Shown here one piece after another: positions 54,991-63,839 of a stretch of 64,000 nt of DNA. Origin of the DNA: Mesolinea sp040772305 (lineage in GTDB: Bacteria; Chloroflexota; Anaerolineae; Anaerolineales; Anaerolineaceae); assembly GCA_040772305.1 (NCBI GenBank), contig JAXGYK010000002.1, positions 310,001-374,000 on the forward strand, in the 5' to 3' direction. The stretch's first letter is position 1. Each line of letters opens with the position of its first letter. The notes beneath the pieces are model-generated. The model did no database searches. It saw only the letters and a program-made list of their open reading frames with translations, and was not told the origin of the DNA. Both the position numbers and the translations under genes were made by a program.

Positions 54991-56351
54991 GATACTGCAA
55001 AGAGATAACTCGTATTTATACAGCGGATGTATTGGTGGTAGGCGGAGGCCCTGCCGGTTTTGGGGCAGCGATAGCCGCTGCCAGGAATGGCACTAAGACT
55101 ATGTTAATCGAGCAAAACAGTGTCTTGGGCGGTATGGCAACTGCAGGGTTGGTAGGCCCTTTCATGACTTGCTATGACGACGACTGTACAGAGCAGATCG
55201 TAAAGGGTATTTTTGATGAGCTTTGTCTGCGCACTGAGGCAAAGGGCGGTGCTATTCATCCTTCCAAAATCAGCGGTATGAATACGTATAATTCCTACTA
55301 TCTGAGGAGTCATGAACACGTAACCCCATACCAGTCGGAAGTGCTTGCCGTGGTCATAGATGAGATGGTAACAGAAGCTGGTATTCAGGTATTGTTAAAT
55401 ACTAGCTTGGCAGATGTGCTGACAAAGGATAGCAGGATTGAAGGCGTACTGGTACTGATGAAGGAAGGCTTGGCTATGATCCAAGCAAAACAATACATTG
55501 ATTGTACCGGCGATGCAGATGTTGCCTACCATGCGGGAGTTCCTACTTGGTTAGGTGACAAGGAGACCGGCGAAATGCAGCCTACATCGCTTTTCTTTGA
55601 AGTCAGCGGTATAGATCGAGAAACCTTTGTACAAGAACTAGAGGCAAACCGGTACCGGCTGGATGACCACATGGGAAATTGCTTTGCATGGCTGATTCAG
55701 CAGGCTAAAGATAATGGCGAATGGACCATTGATCGCAGTGACATCGGTATGTATGAGCAGAATATTCCTGGCCGCTGGAAGGTGAATACCTCTAGGATAG
55801 CCTACGTGGATGCGACCAATACCGAACAGATCACAGCAGCCTTGATGGAGGGCCGCCGTCAGGCACAAGAAATACTTGCCTTTCTGAGAAAATACGTTCC
55901 AGGTTGTAAAAATGCCCAGATCCTGCAGGTTGCTAACGCTTTGGGGGTCAGAGAAACCCGACATATTGTCGGTAAATATGAACTGAATGCGCAGGATGTG
56001 CTGACGCGCAAGCATTTTGAGGATGCTATCTGCACCTTCGCCTATGCCATTGATGTTCACCATTCTGAAGGTGGTGGCGTGACCTTCACCCTTGTGGACC
56101 GATATTATACTATTCCCTATCGCTGTCTGATTCCGGAGAACTGCAACAATCTTCTGGTAGCCGGTCGTGCCATCTGCGGTACTTCGGAAGCAGCTGCCAG
56201 CTATCGGGTAATGCCTGCCTGTATTGCCACCGGTCAAGCTGCCGGTACAGCTTCAGCAATAGCGGTACAGCGAGGTATCAACCCGGAAGATGTTCCTGTT
56301 AATGAATTACGCAGCATACTGACATCACAGGGTGCTGTGATTAAAGATTAA
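54987..56351 (+). CDS. FAD-dependent oxidoreductase, second of a tandem pair
   Basis: A 454-residue paralogue of the previous gene with VLVVGGGPAGFGAAIAAARNG, VLGGMATAGLVGPFM, YIDCTGDADVAYHAGVP and NNLLVAGRAICGTSEAAASYR. Shared local sequences include ETRHIVG and AGTA(S/A)A blocks. The ATGA overlap shows translational coupling. A heterodimer of the two is plausible, but it is not established. The reaction and electron acceptor are unknown. Confidence 0.85.
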   Translation: MRYCKEITRIYTADVLVVGGGPAGFGAAIAAARNGTKTMLIEQNSVLGGMATAGLVGPFMTCYDDDCTEQIVKGIFDELCLRTEAKGGAIHPSKISGMNTYNSYYLRSHEHVTPYQSEVLAVVIDEMVTEAGIQVLLNTSLADVLTKDSRIEGVLVLMKEGLAMIQAKQYIDCTGDADVAYHAGVPTWLGDKETGEMQPTSLFFEVSGIDRETFVQELEANRYRLDDHMGNCFAWLIQQAKDNGEWTIDRSDIGMYEQNIPGRWKVNTSRIAYVDATNTEQITAALMEGRRQAQEILAFLRKYVPGCKNAQILQVANALGVRETRHIVGKYELNAQDVLTRKHFEDAICTFAYAIDVHHSEGGGVTFTLVDRYYTIPYRCLIPENCNNLLVAGRAICGTSEAAASYRVMPACIATGQAAGTASAIAVQRGINPEDVPVNELRSILTSQGAVIKD

Positions 56352-56365
56352 AGGTGGAAAACACA

Positions 56366-57439
56366 ATGGTAATTCCCAAGACGATGAAAGCACTCGTCGC
56401 TTATAGTAAAGACGAGTATAAGCTGGAAATAGATTACCCTACTCCCGAGTGTGGTCCTGACGACATCATTATCAAGACCGAAGCCTGCGGTATTTGCGCC
56501 GGTGACCTGAAGTGCAGCCATGGCGCTGCTATGTTCTGGGGCGACGAGACCCAGCCTTCATGGGTCAAGCCTCCTTTCATTCCCGGTCACGAGTTCTTTG
56601 GTCATATCGTGGAAGTAGGCGAGAATGTAACCGAGTTCAAAATTGGTGACCGTATTACCGCTGACCAGATCGTTCCGTGCGGCGAGTGCCGTTTTTGCAA
56701 GACCGGCAGATATTGGATGTGCCAACCCCATAATATTTTCGGTTTCCAGTCCACAAACAATGGTGGTATGGCCGAGTATGTTCGTTATCCCAATAATTCT
56801 GTCCTTTCCAGAGTTCCCAAGGAAATGAGCATTGAGGATGCTCTGCTGATTGAACCCTACGGATGCTCCAAACACTGCGTTGACCGCGCTCAGATTACAA
56901 ATGAAGACGTGGTTGTCATTTCCGGCGCTGGAACCCTAGGTCTAGGCATGATTACATATGCCCGTATGAAAAACCCCAAGCTGCTAATCGCACTGGATAT
57001 GCATGACAACCGTCTGGAAAAGGCTCAGGAATTCGGTGCTGATCTGGTGTTCAATCCCGGAAAGTGTAAGGTGGCTGACGAGATCCGCGCTTTGACCGAC
57101 GGTTACGGCTGTGACATCTACATCGAAGCCGCTGGACATCCTTCCTCTGTTGTTCAGGGCATGGATATGATTCGCAAACTGGGTCGCTTTGTCGAATTCT
57201 CTGTCTTTGGCGCTCCTACCGTTATGGACTGGTCCATCATCGGTGACCGTAAGGAACTGGACGTTCTTGGCTCTCACTTGTCCCCATATGCATACGCCTT
57301 TGTTATCGAGAACATCACCAAAGGTAATCTAAAGACCAACGGCGTTGTTTCCAAAACCTTTAAGCTGGAAGACTGGGAGCTCGCTTTTGAATATGCCACT
57401 GGCAAGCATGGTGATCTAAAGGTCGCATTCCTATTCTGA
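56366..57439 (+). CDS. Zinc-dependent MDR dehydrogenase, L-threitol/erythritol dehydrogenase-like
   Basis: A 357-residue medium-chain alcohol dehydrogenase. Catalytic zinc ligands are C44 (GICAGD), H75-E76 (GHEFFG) and structural zinc C105, C108, C111 and C119 (CGECRFCKTGRYWMC). The text around KCSHGAAMFWGDE and GRFVEFSVFGAPTVMDWSIIGDRKELDVLG resembles erythritol/L-threitol dehydrogenase proteins as I know them, so a small polyol is the likely substrate and NAD the acceptor. ATG 56366 is preferred over GTG 56354 because AAAGGTGG lies eight bases before it. Confidence 0.8.
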   Translation: MVIPKTMKALVAYSKDEYKLEIDYPTPECGPDDIIIKTEACGICAGDLKCSHGAAMFWGDETQPSWVKPPFIPGHEFFGHIVEVGENVTEFKIGDRITADQIVPCGECRFCKTGRYWMCQPHNIFGFQSTNNGGMAEYVRYPNNSVLSRVPKEMSIEDALLIEPYGCSKHCVDRAQITNEDVVVISGAGTLGLGMITYARMKNPKLLIALDMHDNRLEKAQEFGADLVFNPGKCKVADEIRALTDGYGCDIYIEAAGHPSSVVQGMDMIRKLGRFVEFSVFGAPTVMDWSIIGDRKELDVLGSHLSPYAYAFVIENITKGNLKTNGVVSKTFKLEDWELAFEYATGKHGDLKVAFLF

Positions 57440-57459
57440 TCCCATATCGGAGGAACGAT

Positions 57460-59046
57460 ATGAGTATTCAAGATGCAATTTGTGCTGGAAACACTGCACT
57501 AGGAATCGAGCTAGGATCTACCCGCATCAAAGCAGTTCTAATCGGCGAAGACCATACGGTGGTGGCAAACGGCTCTTTCAGCTGGGAAAATCGGCTGGAG
57601 AATAACCTGTGGACTTACCACCTGGACGATGCCGTCCATGGTCTGCAGGAAAGCTTTGCGGATTTGGCAACCGACGTTAAGAATAAGTATGGCATAGAGC
57701 TGACCAAGATCGGTGCCATCGGCATTTCTGGCATGATGCACGGCTACCTGGCACTAGATAAGGGAGACAATCAGCTTGCTCCCTTCCTGACCTGGAGAAA
57801 TACCAATACTCCTGCCGCAGCAGATGAACTGACCGAGCTATTCCAGTTCAATGTACCCCTGCGCTGGAGCATTTCTCAGCTGTATCAGGCCATTTTGGAA
57901 GAACAAACACACGTTGCACAGGTAAATTACATCACTACACTCGCAGGCTATATCCATTATTTGCTTACCAGCAAGCGGGTCATGGGCATAGGTGAGGCAT
58001 CCGGTATGTTCCCCATCGACTCCGACATTATGGACTATGACCAGAAGATGCTGGATCAGTTCGATGCGCTGGTTGCCAACAGGAGCTACAACTGGAAGAT
58101 CCGGGACATCCTGCCCGAGGTCCTTGTCGCCGGTCAGAATGCAGGCTGCCTGACGGAAGCAGGTGCAAAGCTTCTCGACCCCAGCAGTAAGCTGCAACCC
58201 GGCATTCCTATGGCACCTCCCGAAGGTGACGCTGGCACCGGTATGGTAGCAACTAACTCCGTAGATGCCTGCACAGGTAATGTTTCTGCTGGCACTTCCA
58301 TTTTCTCTATGGTAGTTCTTGAAAAGAAGCTCAGTAAGCTTTACAAGGACATCGATATGGTCACCACCCCCAGTGGCCGTCCTGTAGCCATGGTCCATTG
58401 CAACAACGGAGCTTCCGAGTTGGATGCCTGGATGCGGATGATTAGAGAGATTTTGGCAATTGTGGGCGCCGATGTTTCTACTGATGAGCTGTACGGCAAA
58501 CTCTTTAACGAAAGCCTGAATGGCGCAGCCGACTGCGATGATGTGACCATCTATAACTACATCTCTGGCGAGCCTGTCACGGGTCTGAACGACGGTCGCC
58601 CCCTGCTGGTGCGCCGCAAGGACAGCAAACTCAGCCCTGCCAACTTTATGCGCAGTCAGATCTATTCCATTTTTGCTTCTTTGGCAGTAGGTCACCGAAT
58701 CCTACACGCAGAACAGGTGAGCATCAAACGTCTGACTGGTCATGGTGGCCTGTTCAAGACCTCTGGCGTTGCACAAAAATATCTGGCAGCAGCCATGAAT
58801 GCGCCTGTTACCGTCATGAAAACCGCTGGCGAAGGTGGGCCCTACGGCATAGCGCTGCTAGCAGCTTACTTACTACACGCAGAGGAAATGAGTCTGGAAA
58901 GCTATCTGCAGGATGTGGTCTTTATAGATAGGAAAGGCAGTACCATAGAACCCAATAATGCGGATGTTGCCGGCTATACTGCTTATCTGAATGTCTATTG
59001 CGACTGCCTAGATCTACAGCACTGCGCATTAAAATGTGTAAAGTAA
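57460..59046 (+). CDS. FGGY-family carbohydrate kinase
   Basis: A 528-residue kinase with an actin-like fold. The first motif is ALGIELGSTRIKAVLIG; the substrate region has ISGMMHGYLALD and LTWRNTNTPAAADELT; the second domain has CTGNVSAGTSIFSMV and the C-terminal KTAGEGGPYGIALLAAY motif. It phosphorylates a sugar or polyol, such as a ketose made by the dehydrogenases. The usual FGGY length is about 500, and the extra ~30 residues are C-terminal. CGGAGG precedes the ATG. Confidence 0.87.
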   Translation: MSIQDAICAGNTALGIELGSTRIKAVLIGEDHTVVANGSFSWENRLENNLWTYHLDDAVHGLQESFADLATDVKNKYGIELTKIGAIGISGMMHGYLALDKGDNQLAPFLTWRNTNTPAAADELTELFQFNVPLRWSISQLYQAILEEQTHVAQVNYITTLAGYIHYLLTSKRVMGIGEASGMFPIDSDIMDYDQKMLDQFDALVANRSYNWKIRDILPEVLVAGQNAGCLTEAGAKLLDPSSKLQPGIPMAPPEGDAGTGMVATNSVDACTGNVSAGTSIFSMVVLEKKLSKLYKDIDMVTTPSGRPVAMVHCNNGASELDAWMRMIREILAIVGADVSTDELYGKLFNESLNGAADCDDVTIYNYISGEPVTGLNDGRPLLVRRKDSKLSPANFMRSQIYSIFASLAVGHRILHAEQVSIKRLTGHGGLFKTSGVAQKYLAAAMNAPVTVMKTAGEGGPYGIALLAAYLLHAEEMSLESYLQDVVFIDRKGSTIEPNNADVAGYTAYLNVYCDCLDLQHCALKCVK

Positions 59047-59069
59047 GGCATTGAAAGGAAGTAAATACA

Positions 59070-59846
59070 ATGGGTATTATGGAAAAAATGCGCCTTGATG
59101 GTAAAGCGATCTTTGTTACCGGCGGCGCCCGCGGCATTGGCATGCACTATGCCAAGGCAGTTGCCGAAGCCGGTGCAGATGTAGCTATTGTGGATAAAGA
59201 TATTGAAACTGCACGGGAAACCGCTAAGACACTGGCTGCTGAAACCAAAAGAAAAATCATCGCCATCGAGTGTAATGTAACCGAGCCAAACTCTGTCAAT
59301 GCCATGATCAATACTTTCATGAAAGAGTTTACCCATCTGGATGCTGCCTTTTGTAACGCAGGCATCTGCATCAACGTTCCCGCAGAGGATATGACCTACG
59401 AAACCTGGAAGAAGGTCGTCGAAGTAAACCTCAACGGCATCTTCTTGACTAACCAGGCAGCTGGCAAAGTTATGCTAAAGCAAGGATACGGCTCCATTAT
59501 CAACACTGCATCCATGTCTGCGCACATCGTTAATGTTCCTCAGCCCCAGTGCGCTTACAATGCATCCAAGGCCGGAGTAATCCAGTTGACCAAAAGCCTT
59601 GCCATTGAATGGGCCACCCGCGGCGTCCGTGTTAACTCTATTAGTCCCGGTTATATCGGCACCGATTTGACCCTGAACAGCCCCACTCTTATTCCCCTGA
59701 TCGAGAAGTGGAACGAATTGGCACCTCTGCACCGTCTGGGTAAGCCTGAGGAGCTTCAGGCTATTGCTGTGTATCTGGCTGGCGATGCCAGTCCTTTTAC
59801 AACCGGAGCTGATTTTGTAATCGATGGTGCTTTTACTTGTTTCTAA
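59070..59846 (+). CDS. Short-chain dehydrogenase/reductase
   Basis: A 258-residue SDR. Cofactor motif TGGARGIG (residues 17-24), NAG (96-98), catalytic S148/S150, Y163 and K167 (YNASK) and SPGYIGTDL are all present. The pattern is like sorbose/mannitol dehydrogenase-type enzymes that interconvert ketoses and polyols. D42 at the end of the second strand (VDKD) points to NAD rather than NADP. Last gene of the island operon; a hairpin follows. Confidence 0.88.
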   Translation: MGIMEKMRLDGKAIFVTGGARGIGMHYAKAVAEAGADVAIVDKDIETARETAKTLAAETKRKIIAIECNVTEPNSVNAMINTFMKEFTHLDAAFCNAGICINVPAEDMTYETWKKVVEVNLNGIFLTNQAAGKVMLKQGYGSIINTASMSAHIVNVPQPQCAYNASKAGVIQLTKSLAIEWATRGVRVNSISPGYIGTDLTLNSPTLIPLIEKWNELAPLHRLGKPEELQAIAVYLAGDASPFTTGADFVIDGAFTCF

Positions 59847-60403
59847 AAAAATCACTATTTGCCTTTTTCTACTCTCAATTAGCTGATAGAGACAAACCGG
59901 CAAAGACCAGCGTTATTTTGCTGGTCTTTGCTATTATGTAAATAAGTAATATTGAAAAATATTACTCCCAATTGGCCTGTCAGGAATTCACAAGTTAGTC
60001 AAAAATGCGAACTTAGTTGAAAATTTTCACATATCACTATAAAATTTTGTGCTTAGAAAACAAGATCACAAAAGGTAGCATAGTGAAATTACTGAACTGG
60101 AATCCATATTTCTGAGCATCATGCCTGTTCTTACCAATAAAAGGGTTTTTACCAGAACATTCCTGGAAAAAAAAACAGAATGTGCAGGCTGTATATTCCT
60201 TTCAGCATATCCTTAGATTGCGAATACTGGGTGCAAGACTTAGAAATCGGCTGCAGCCATAGCGGATACCTTTCAATTTCTAGCTCTCGGACTAACAGAA
60301 AAAACGGCACAACCTGAAAATCATGCCACTTTTCTAAGAGCATAAAAATACTGTTTTATTGGATTATCTACTTTTATAAGTTTTTCGATTCATCTTCCAG
60401 TGC
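59847..60403. other. Intergenic region after the island operon
   Basis: It begins with the hairpin annotated at 59900. The rest is AT-rich; the short minus-strand frame at 60149-60343 has no start signal or recognisable sequence. I see no gene. Confidence 0.6.
59900..59931 (+). terminator. Terminator-like hairpin after the SDR gene
   Basis: GCAAAGACCAGC pairs over 12 bases with GCTGGTCTTTGC around an eight-base loop. Only a weak T-rich stretch follows. Confidence 0.65.
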
Positions 60404-61627
60404 TTAATTCGCTTTCTTAATTCTTAAAAAATGCCGTTTGCCTGCCTGCAGCACGCCCCCATTTTCTACCCGTTGCCAGGCATCCGTAACCGTAACACCA
60501 TCTAACTTGACACCTTGTTGGTCTATCAGGCGGCGCGCTTGGCTCTTGCTTCCTGCCATTGCATTTGCAACTAATATGTCTAGGATGGTTTCATCGCCTT
60601 CCAGCATATATTCAGGCATTTCATCAGGAATGTCTCCCTTTTGGAAAGTTGCTACAAACTGGTCCTGTGCAGCGGAAGCTTCAGCATCCCCATAGAAAAG
60701 CCGCGTAATCTCATAAGCAAGTTGCATCTTGGCGTCTCTAGGATGCAAACTGCCAGTCTCCAATCCTGTTTCAAAAGCCGCCAGCTCACGGTTGCTCCAC
60801 TCCGTTGTCAAAGTAGCATAAAGGGGCATCGTTGCATCGGGAATGCTCATTACCTTGCCGTACATGTCTTCAGCATTTGTATGAATTGGAATGGTATTCC
60901 CCAACGACTTACTCATTTTCTGAACGCCATCCGTCCCAGGCAGCAAGGGCATCAAAATACCGATGTTTGGTTTTTGTCCGTAGGCTTCCATTACTTTGCG
61001 GGAAGCGGTCACAATATTGTAAAGCTGGTCATTGCCACCAACCTGCACGTCAGCTTCCAGATGATGCGCATCATAACCCTGCGAAAGCGGGTAAAAGAAC
61101 TCGTGCAAATGGATTGGCTCACCACTTTCCATCCGTCGTGCAAAATTGTCCCGCGCCAAAATTTGCTGAGCCGTGAAATGTGTCGCAATGTGAAAGATTT
61201 CTTCCAGCGTTACCTTCTCCAACCAGTCAGAATTGTAGACAACTTTGGTCTTGGCACGGTCCAACACACGAAAAGCCTGTTCAGCATACGTTCTACCGTT
61301 CTCAAAAACTTCTTCCTTGCTTACCAGCGGACGAGCTTTATCCTTACCGCTTGGGTCACCAATCAAGGAAGTAAACGAACCGATTAAAAAGTAGACCTCA
61401 TTCCCCAAGTCCTGAAATTGCTTTAATTTACGCATGGAAATGGTATGGCCCAAGTGTAAGTCGGAACTGGTAGGGTCGTATCCACAATAGACACGCAGGG
61501 GTACTCCAGTCCGGTCAGATTCAATCAGTCGCTCGCGCAATTCCTCCCTCATTGCACTGCCTAAGCCACTATCGCCATACTCGGTTCCCCGCATAAGCAA
61601 TTCCACTCTTTCATCAATGCTGAGCAT
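60404..61627 (-). CDS. tyrS: Tyrosyl-tRNA synthetase
   Basis: A 407-residue class I synthetase that charges tRNA-Tyr. The HIGH motif appears as HLGH (about residue 58-61) in YDPTSSDLHLGHTISM, the KMSKS motif as VQKMSKSLGN, and a C-terminal S4 RNA-binding domain (about 335-405, SKSQARRLIDQQGVKLDG). ATG 61627 is fixed by AAAGGAGG five bases upstream. The IS1182 copy begins 90 bases upstream; a minus-strand TGGTAAAAT extended -10 (61673-61681) survives between them. No T-box is visible. Confidence 0.95.
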   Translation of the reverse strand: MLSIDERVELLMRGTEYGDSGLGSAMREELRERLIESDRTGVPLRVYCGYDPTSSDLHLGHTISMRKLKQFQDLGNEVYFLIGSFTSLIGDPSGKDKARPLVSKEEVFENGRTYAEQAFRVLDRAKTKVVYNSDWLEKVTLEEIFHIATHFTAQQILARDNFARRMESGEPIHLHEFFYPLSQGYDAHHLEADVQVGGNDQLYNIVTASRKVMEAYGQKPNIGILMPLLPGTDGVQKMSKSLGNTIPIHTNAEDMYGKVMSIPDATMPLYATLTTEWSNRELAAFETGLETGSLHPRDAKMQLAYEITRLFYGDAEASAAQDQFVATFQKGDIPDEMPEYMLEGDETILDILVANAMAGSKSQARRLIDQQGVKLDGVTVTDAWQRVENGGVLQAGKRHFLRIKKAN

Positions 61628-61672
61628 ATCAGCCTCCTTTCGCAAGATCCCTGCAATCAATTCTGAAGCGCA

Positions 61673-61681
61673 ATTTTACCA
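61673..61681 (-). promoter_or_regulatory. Putative extended -10 for tyrS
   Basis: Minus-strand TGGTAAAAT, about 46 bases before the tyrS ATG. Similar to the TGGTATAAT promoters elsewhere in the window. Confidence 0.4.
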
Positions 61682-61717
61682 TCTGGATTTTAATACCGCT
61701 AACAACCGAGCAAATAA

Positions 61718-63428
61718 GAGGCTGACCCAAAAGGGACAGTCTCTTTTCAAATTAAGGGGATTATGATTCAATTAATGGCATGGGAACAAAAGTGATATTC
61801 AAACGATATGAAATGGATCAGCCGCAACTATTACCTCCGAGGCTGGACGAACTGATCGCGGAAGAGCATTTAGTGCGGGTGATCAACCGACTGATAGACA
61901 GGATGAAACTGGAGGCGATAGAAAGCGCCTATAAAGGAGGCGGAACGAGCAGTTATCACCCCAGGATGCTACTGAAATTGATCGTCTATGCTTACGCTGA
62001 GAAGAACTATTCCGGGCGACAGATAGCCAAGTTAGTGCGGGAGAACATCCACTACATGTGGTTGAGTGGCGGGAACCAGCCAGACTTCCGTACGATCAAC
62101 CGATTTCGCAGTGAACGCCTGAAGGGCAAGATCCAGGGAGTGTTCACGGAAGTGCTGGAACAGCTGATTGAGGGTGGATACGTCAAACTGGAACACTACT
62201 TTGTGGATGGCACCAAGATAGAAGCCAATGCCAACCAATACAGTTTTGTTTGGAAGAAAAGCACCCACAATCGGCGAAAGGTGTTGGAACAAAAAGTGAG
62301 CGAGTTGTTTGAAAAGATAGACAAACTGCAAGCTGAGGAAGACGCGGACTATGGGGATGAAGATCTGGAAGAAATGGGGGGAGGAAAAGGGATCGACAGT
62401 GAAGCGTTGGAGCGACTTGCCAAGCGGCTGGATCAGATACTGGCAGATAATCCTGAGGCAAAGGAAACTCGGGAAGTCAAAAAAGCAAAGAAGCAGATTG
62501 ACGAGGAGCTGTTGCCCAGACTAATCAAGTATGAACAGTATGAAGGTATGCTGGGAGATCGCAACTCTTGTTCCAAGACGGATGCGGACGCGACCTTCAT
62601 GCAAATGAAAGAAGATCACATGCGCAACCGCAGTCTGAAAGCGGGATACAACGTACAGGTGGGGACAGAAGGGCAATACATAGTTGGTTTCAGCGTGCAT
62701 CAGAACGCGGCAGACAACGTCACCTTACGTGCCCATCTGGAACAACTGAGAAACAACTTGAAACAACTGCCCAAGATCTGGGTGGCGGATGCTGGCTATG
62801 GCAATGAAGAGAACTATCGCTTATTGGAAGGTGAGAAGGTGGAAGCCTATCTGAAGTATCCTGGTTTCGATCGGGAGAAGCAAAAAAGGGCTAAGTTGAG
62901 TGAGAAAGAAAAGTATCAGTCCAGCCAGTTCAAACTACAACCAGATGAAGATATATATGTCTGTCCCCAGGGAAAGCCGCTGTGTTTTGAACGCGAGGTT
63001 GAGGAAATCAGTGCCACGGGATATCGCAGTGTGAAGCGGGAGTATCGTTGTGGGGAATGCGAGGGCTGTGTTGCCAGGGCGGTCTGCAGTCCCAAGTCAA
63101 GACATGGTCGAACACTAAGTATTGGTCCGGAATTAGTGCGTTTACGAGGAATAGCCTTCAAGAAACTCACCAGTGAGCTTGGGGAGAAACTGAGAAAGCG
63201 GAGATTAGCGGAAGTTGAATCCGTTTTTGGCTTGCTGAAACAGAACGGCGGGTTTAGAAGGTTCCACCTGAGAGGTCTTGAGAAGGTTGAAGTTGAGTGG
63301 GGAATTCTGAGTATGGCACACAATCTGAAAAAGTTGGCTGTTGCATAGTTCCCTTCCTTTTTTAATTTTGCTTCCCTACCAATTCGAGATAATAAGAGGC
63401 TGATCCAACTTGCTTTTGGGTCAGCCTC
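61718..63428 (+). mobile_element. IS1182-family insertion sequence, copy 2
   Basis: 1711 bp, identical as far as I can compare with 37004-38714, including both terminal repeats and the transposase. The left end lies 90 bases upstream of tyrS; the right end abuts a PBP C-terminal fragment. No target duplication is evident. Confidence 0.9.
61780..63348 (+). CDS. IS1182-family transposase, copy 2
   Basis: A 522-residue protein identical to that encoded at 37066-38634, with the same catalytic residues (Asp in YFVDGTKIEANAN and WVADAGYGNEENY, Glu in RLAEVESVFGLLKQNGGF). Intact. Confidence 0.93.
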   Translation: MGTKVIFKRYEMDQPQLLPPRLDELIAEEHLVRVINRLIDRMKLEAIESAYKGGGTSSYHPRMLLKLIVYAYAEKNYSGRQIAKLVRENIHYMWLSGGNQPDFRTINRFRSERLKGKIQGVFTEVLEQLIEGGYVKLEHYFVDGTKIEANANQYSFVWKKSTHNRRKVLEQKVSELFEKIDKLQAEEDADYGDEDLEEMGGGKGIDSEALERLAKRLDQILADNPEAKETREVKKAKKQIDEELLPRLIKYEQYEGMLGDRNSCSKTDADATFMQMKEDHMRNRSLKAGYNVQVGTEGQYIVGFSVHQNAADNVTLRAHLEQLRNNLKQLPKIWVADAGYGNEENYRLLEGEKVEAYLKYPGFDREKQKRAKLSEKEKYQSSQFKLQPDEDIYVCPQGKPLCFEREVEEISATGYRSVKREYRCGECEGCVARAVCSPKSRHGRTLSIGPELVRLRGIAFKKLTSELGEKLRKRRLAEVESVFGLLKQNGGFRRFHLRGLEKVEVEWGILSMAHNLKKLAVA

Positions 63429-63625
63429 AATCTCTCTGGTACATCACTGGACAGGTACGCGACCAAACAGAAGAAGCCCGTGCCTGGTATATGGCTGGAA
63501 CAACAGCAGCCTGGACTGGAACACCACTTGCAGTTGTTGTCATATTAGAAGAAGCCAGCAGTCAGATGGCACAAGAGATTGGCTACCAAATGCTCACTGC
63601 CCCAACCAGCGGAAGTGTGGAATAA
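63429..63625 (+). pseudogene. C-terminal fragment of a PBP-like transpeptidase
   Basis: Directly after the IS, an open frame of about 64 codons reads LWYITGQVRDQTEEARAWYM, GTTAAWTGTPLAVVVILEEAS and ends with APTSGSVE. This is the pattern of the last strand and helix of PBP transpeptidase domains (W-F/Y-x-G ... P-x-A-V-x-V-V-x-E ... A). It has no start of its own; apparent upstream codons belong to the IS. It could be the missing 3' end of the FtsW-PBP gene at 38.6-41.1 kb, or of a paralogue. Confidence 0.65.
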
Positions 63626-63793
63626 ACAAAAATAGAAACCTGCTCAATTAGTTTCCAGTAAGACAGTATGAAAGATTACTGAAACAGAGTAGATGGCTAT
63701 TGGGTACAACCAACTGAATACAAGCGGTATCTTAAACATTTTCCAGATAGTACTCGTTTCTTATAATAGGCAACTATTATCGTTTAAGCTTCA

Positions 63794-63815
63794 GTTTAAG
63801 CTTCCTTTTGTCAAG
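63794..63815. repeat. 22-bp direct repeat, right copy
   Basis: Exact copy of 46686-46707. A partial additional copy (GTTTAAGCTTC) lies just before it at 63782. The gap 63626-63793 has no gene. Confidence 0.6.
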
Positions 63816-63839
63816 AAAGAAAAAGAAAGAAAAATGTTG

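Noticed and set aside
60149..60343. Minus-strand 64-codon frame in the island-tyrS gap
   Set aside because: No Shine-Dalgarno and no family resemblance.
61628..61717. T-box leader for tyrS
   Set aside because: Only 90 bases separate the gene from the IS, and no T-box consensus is present.
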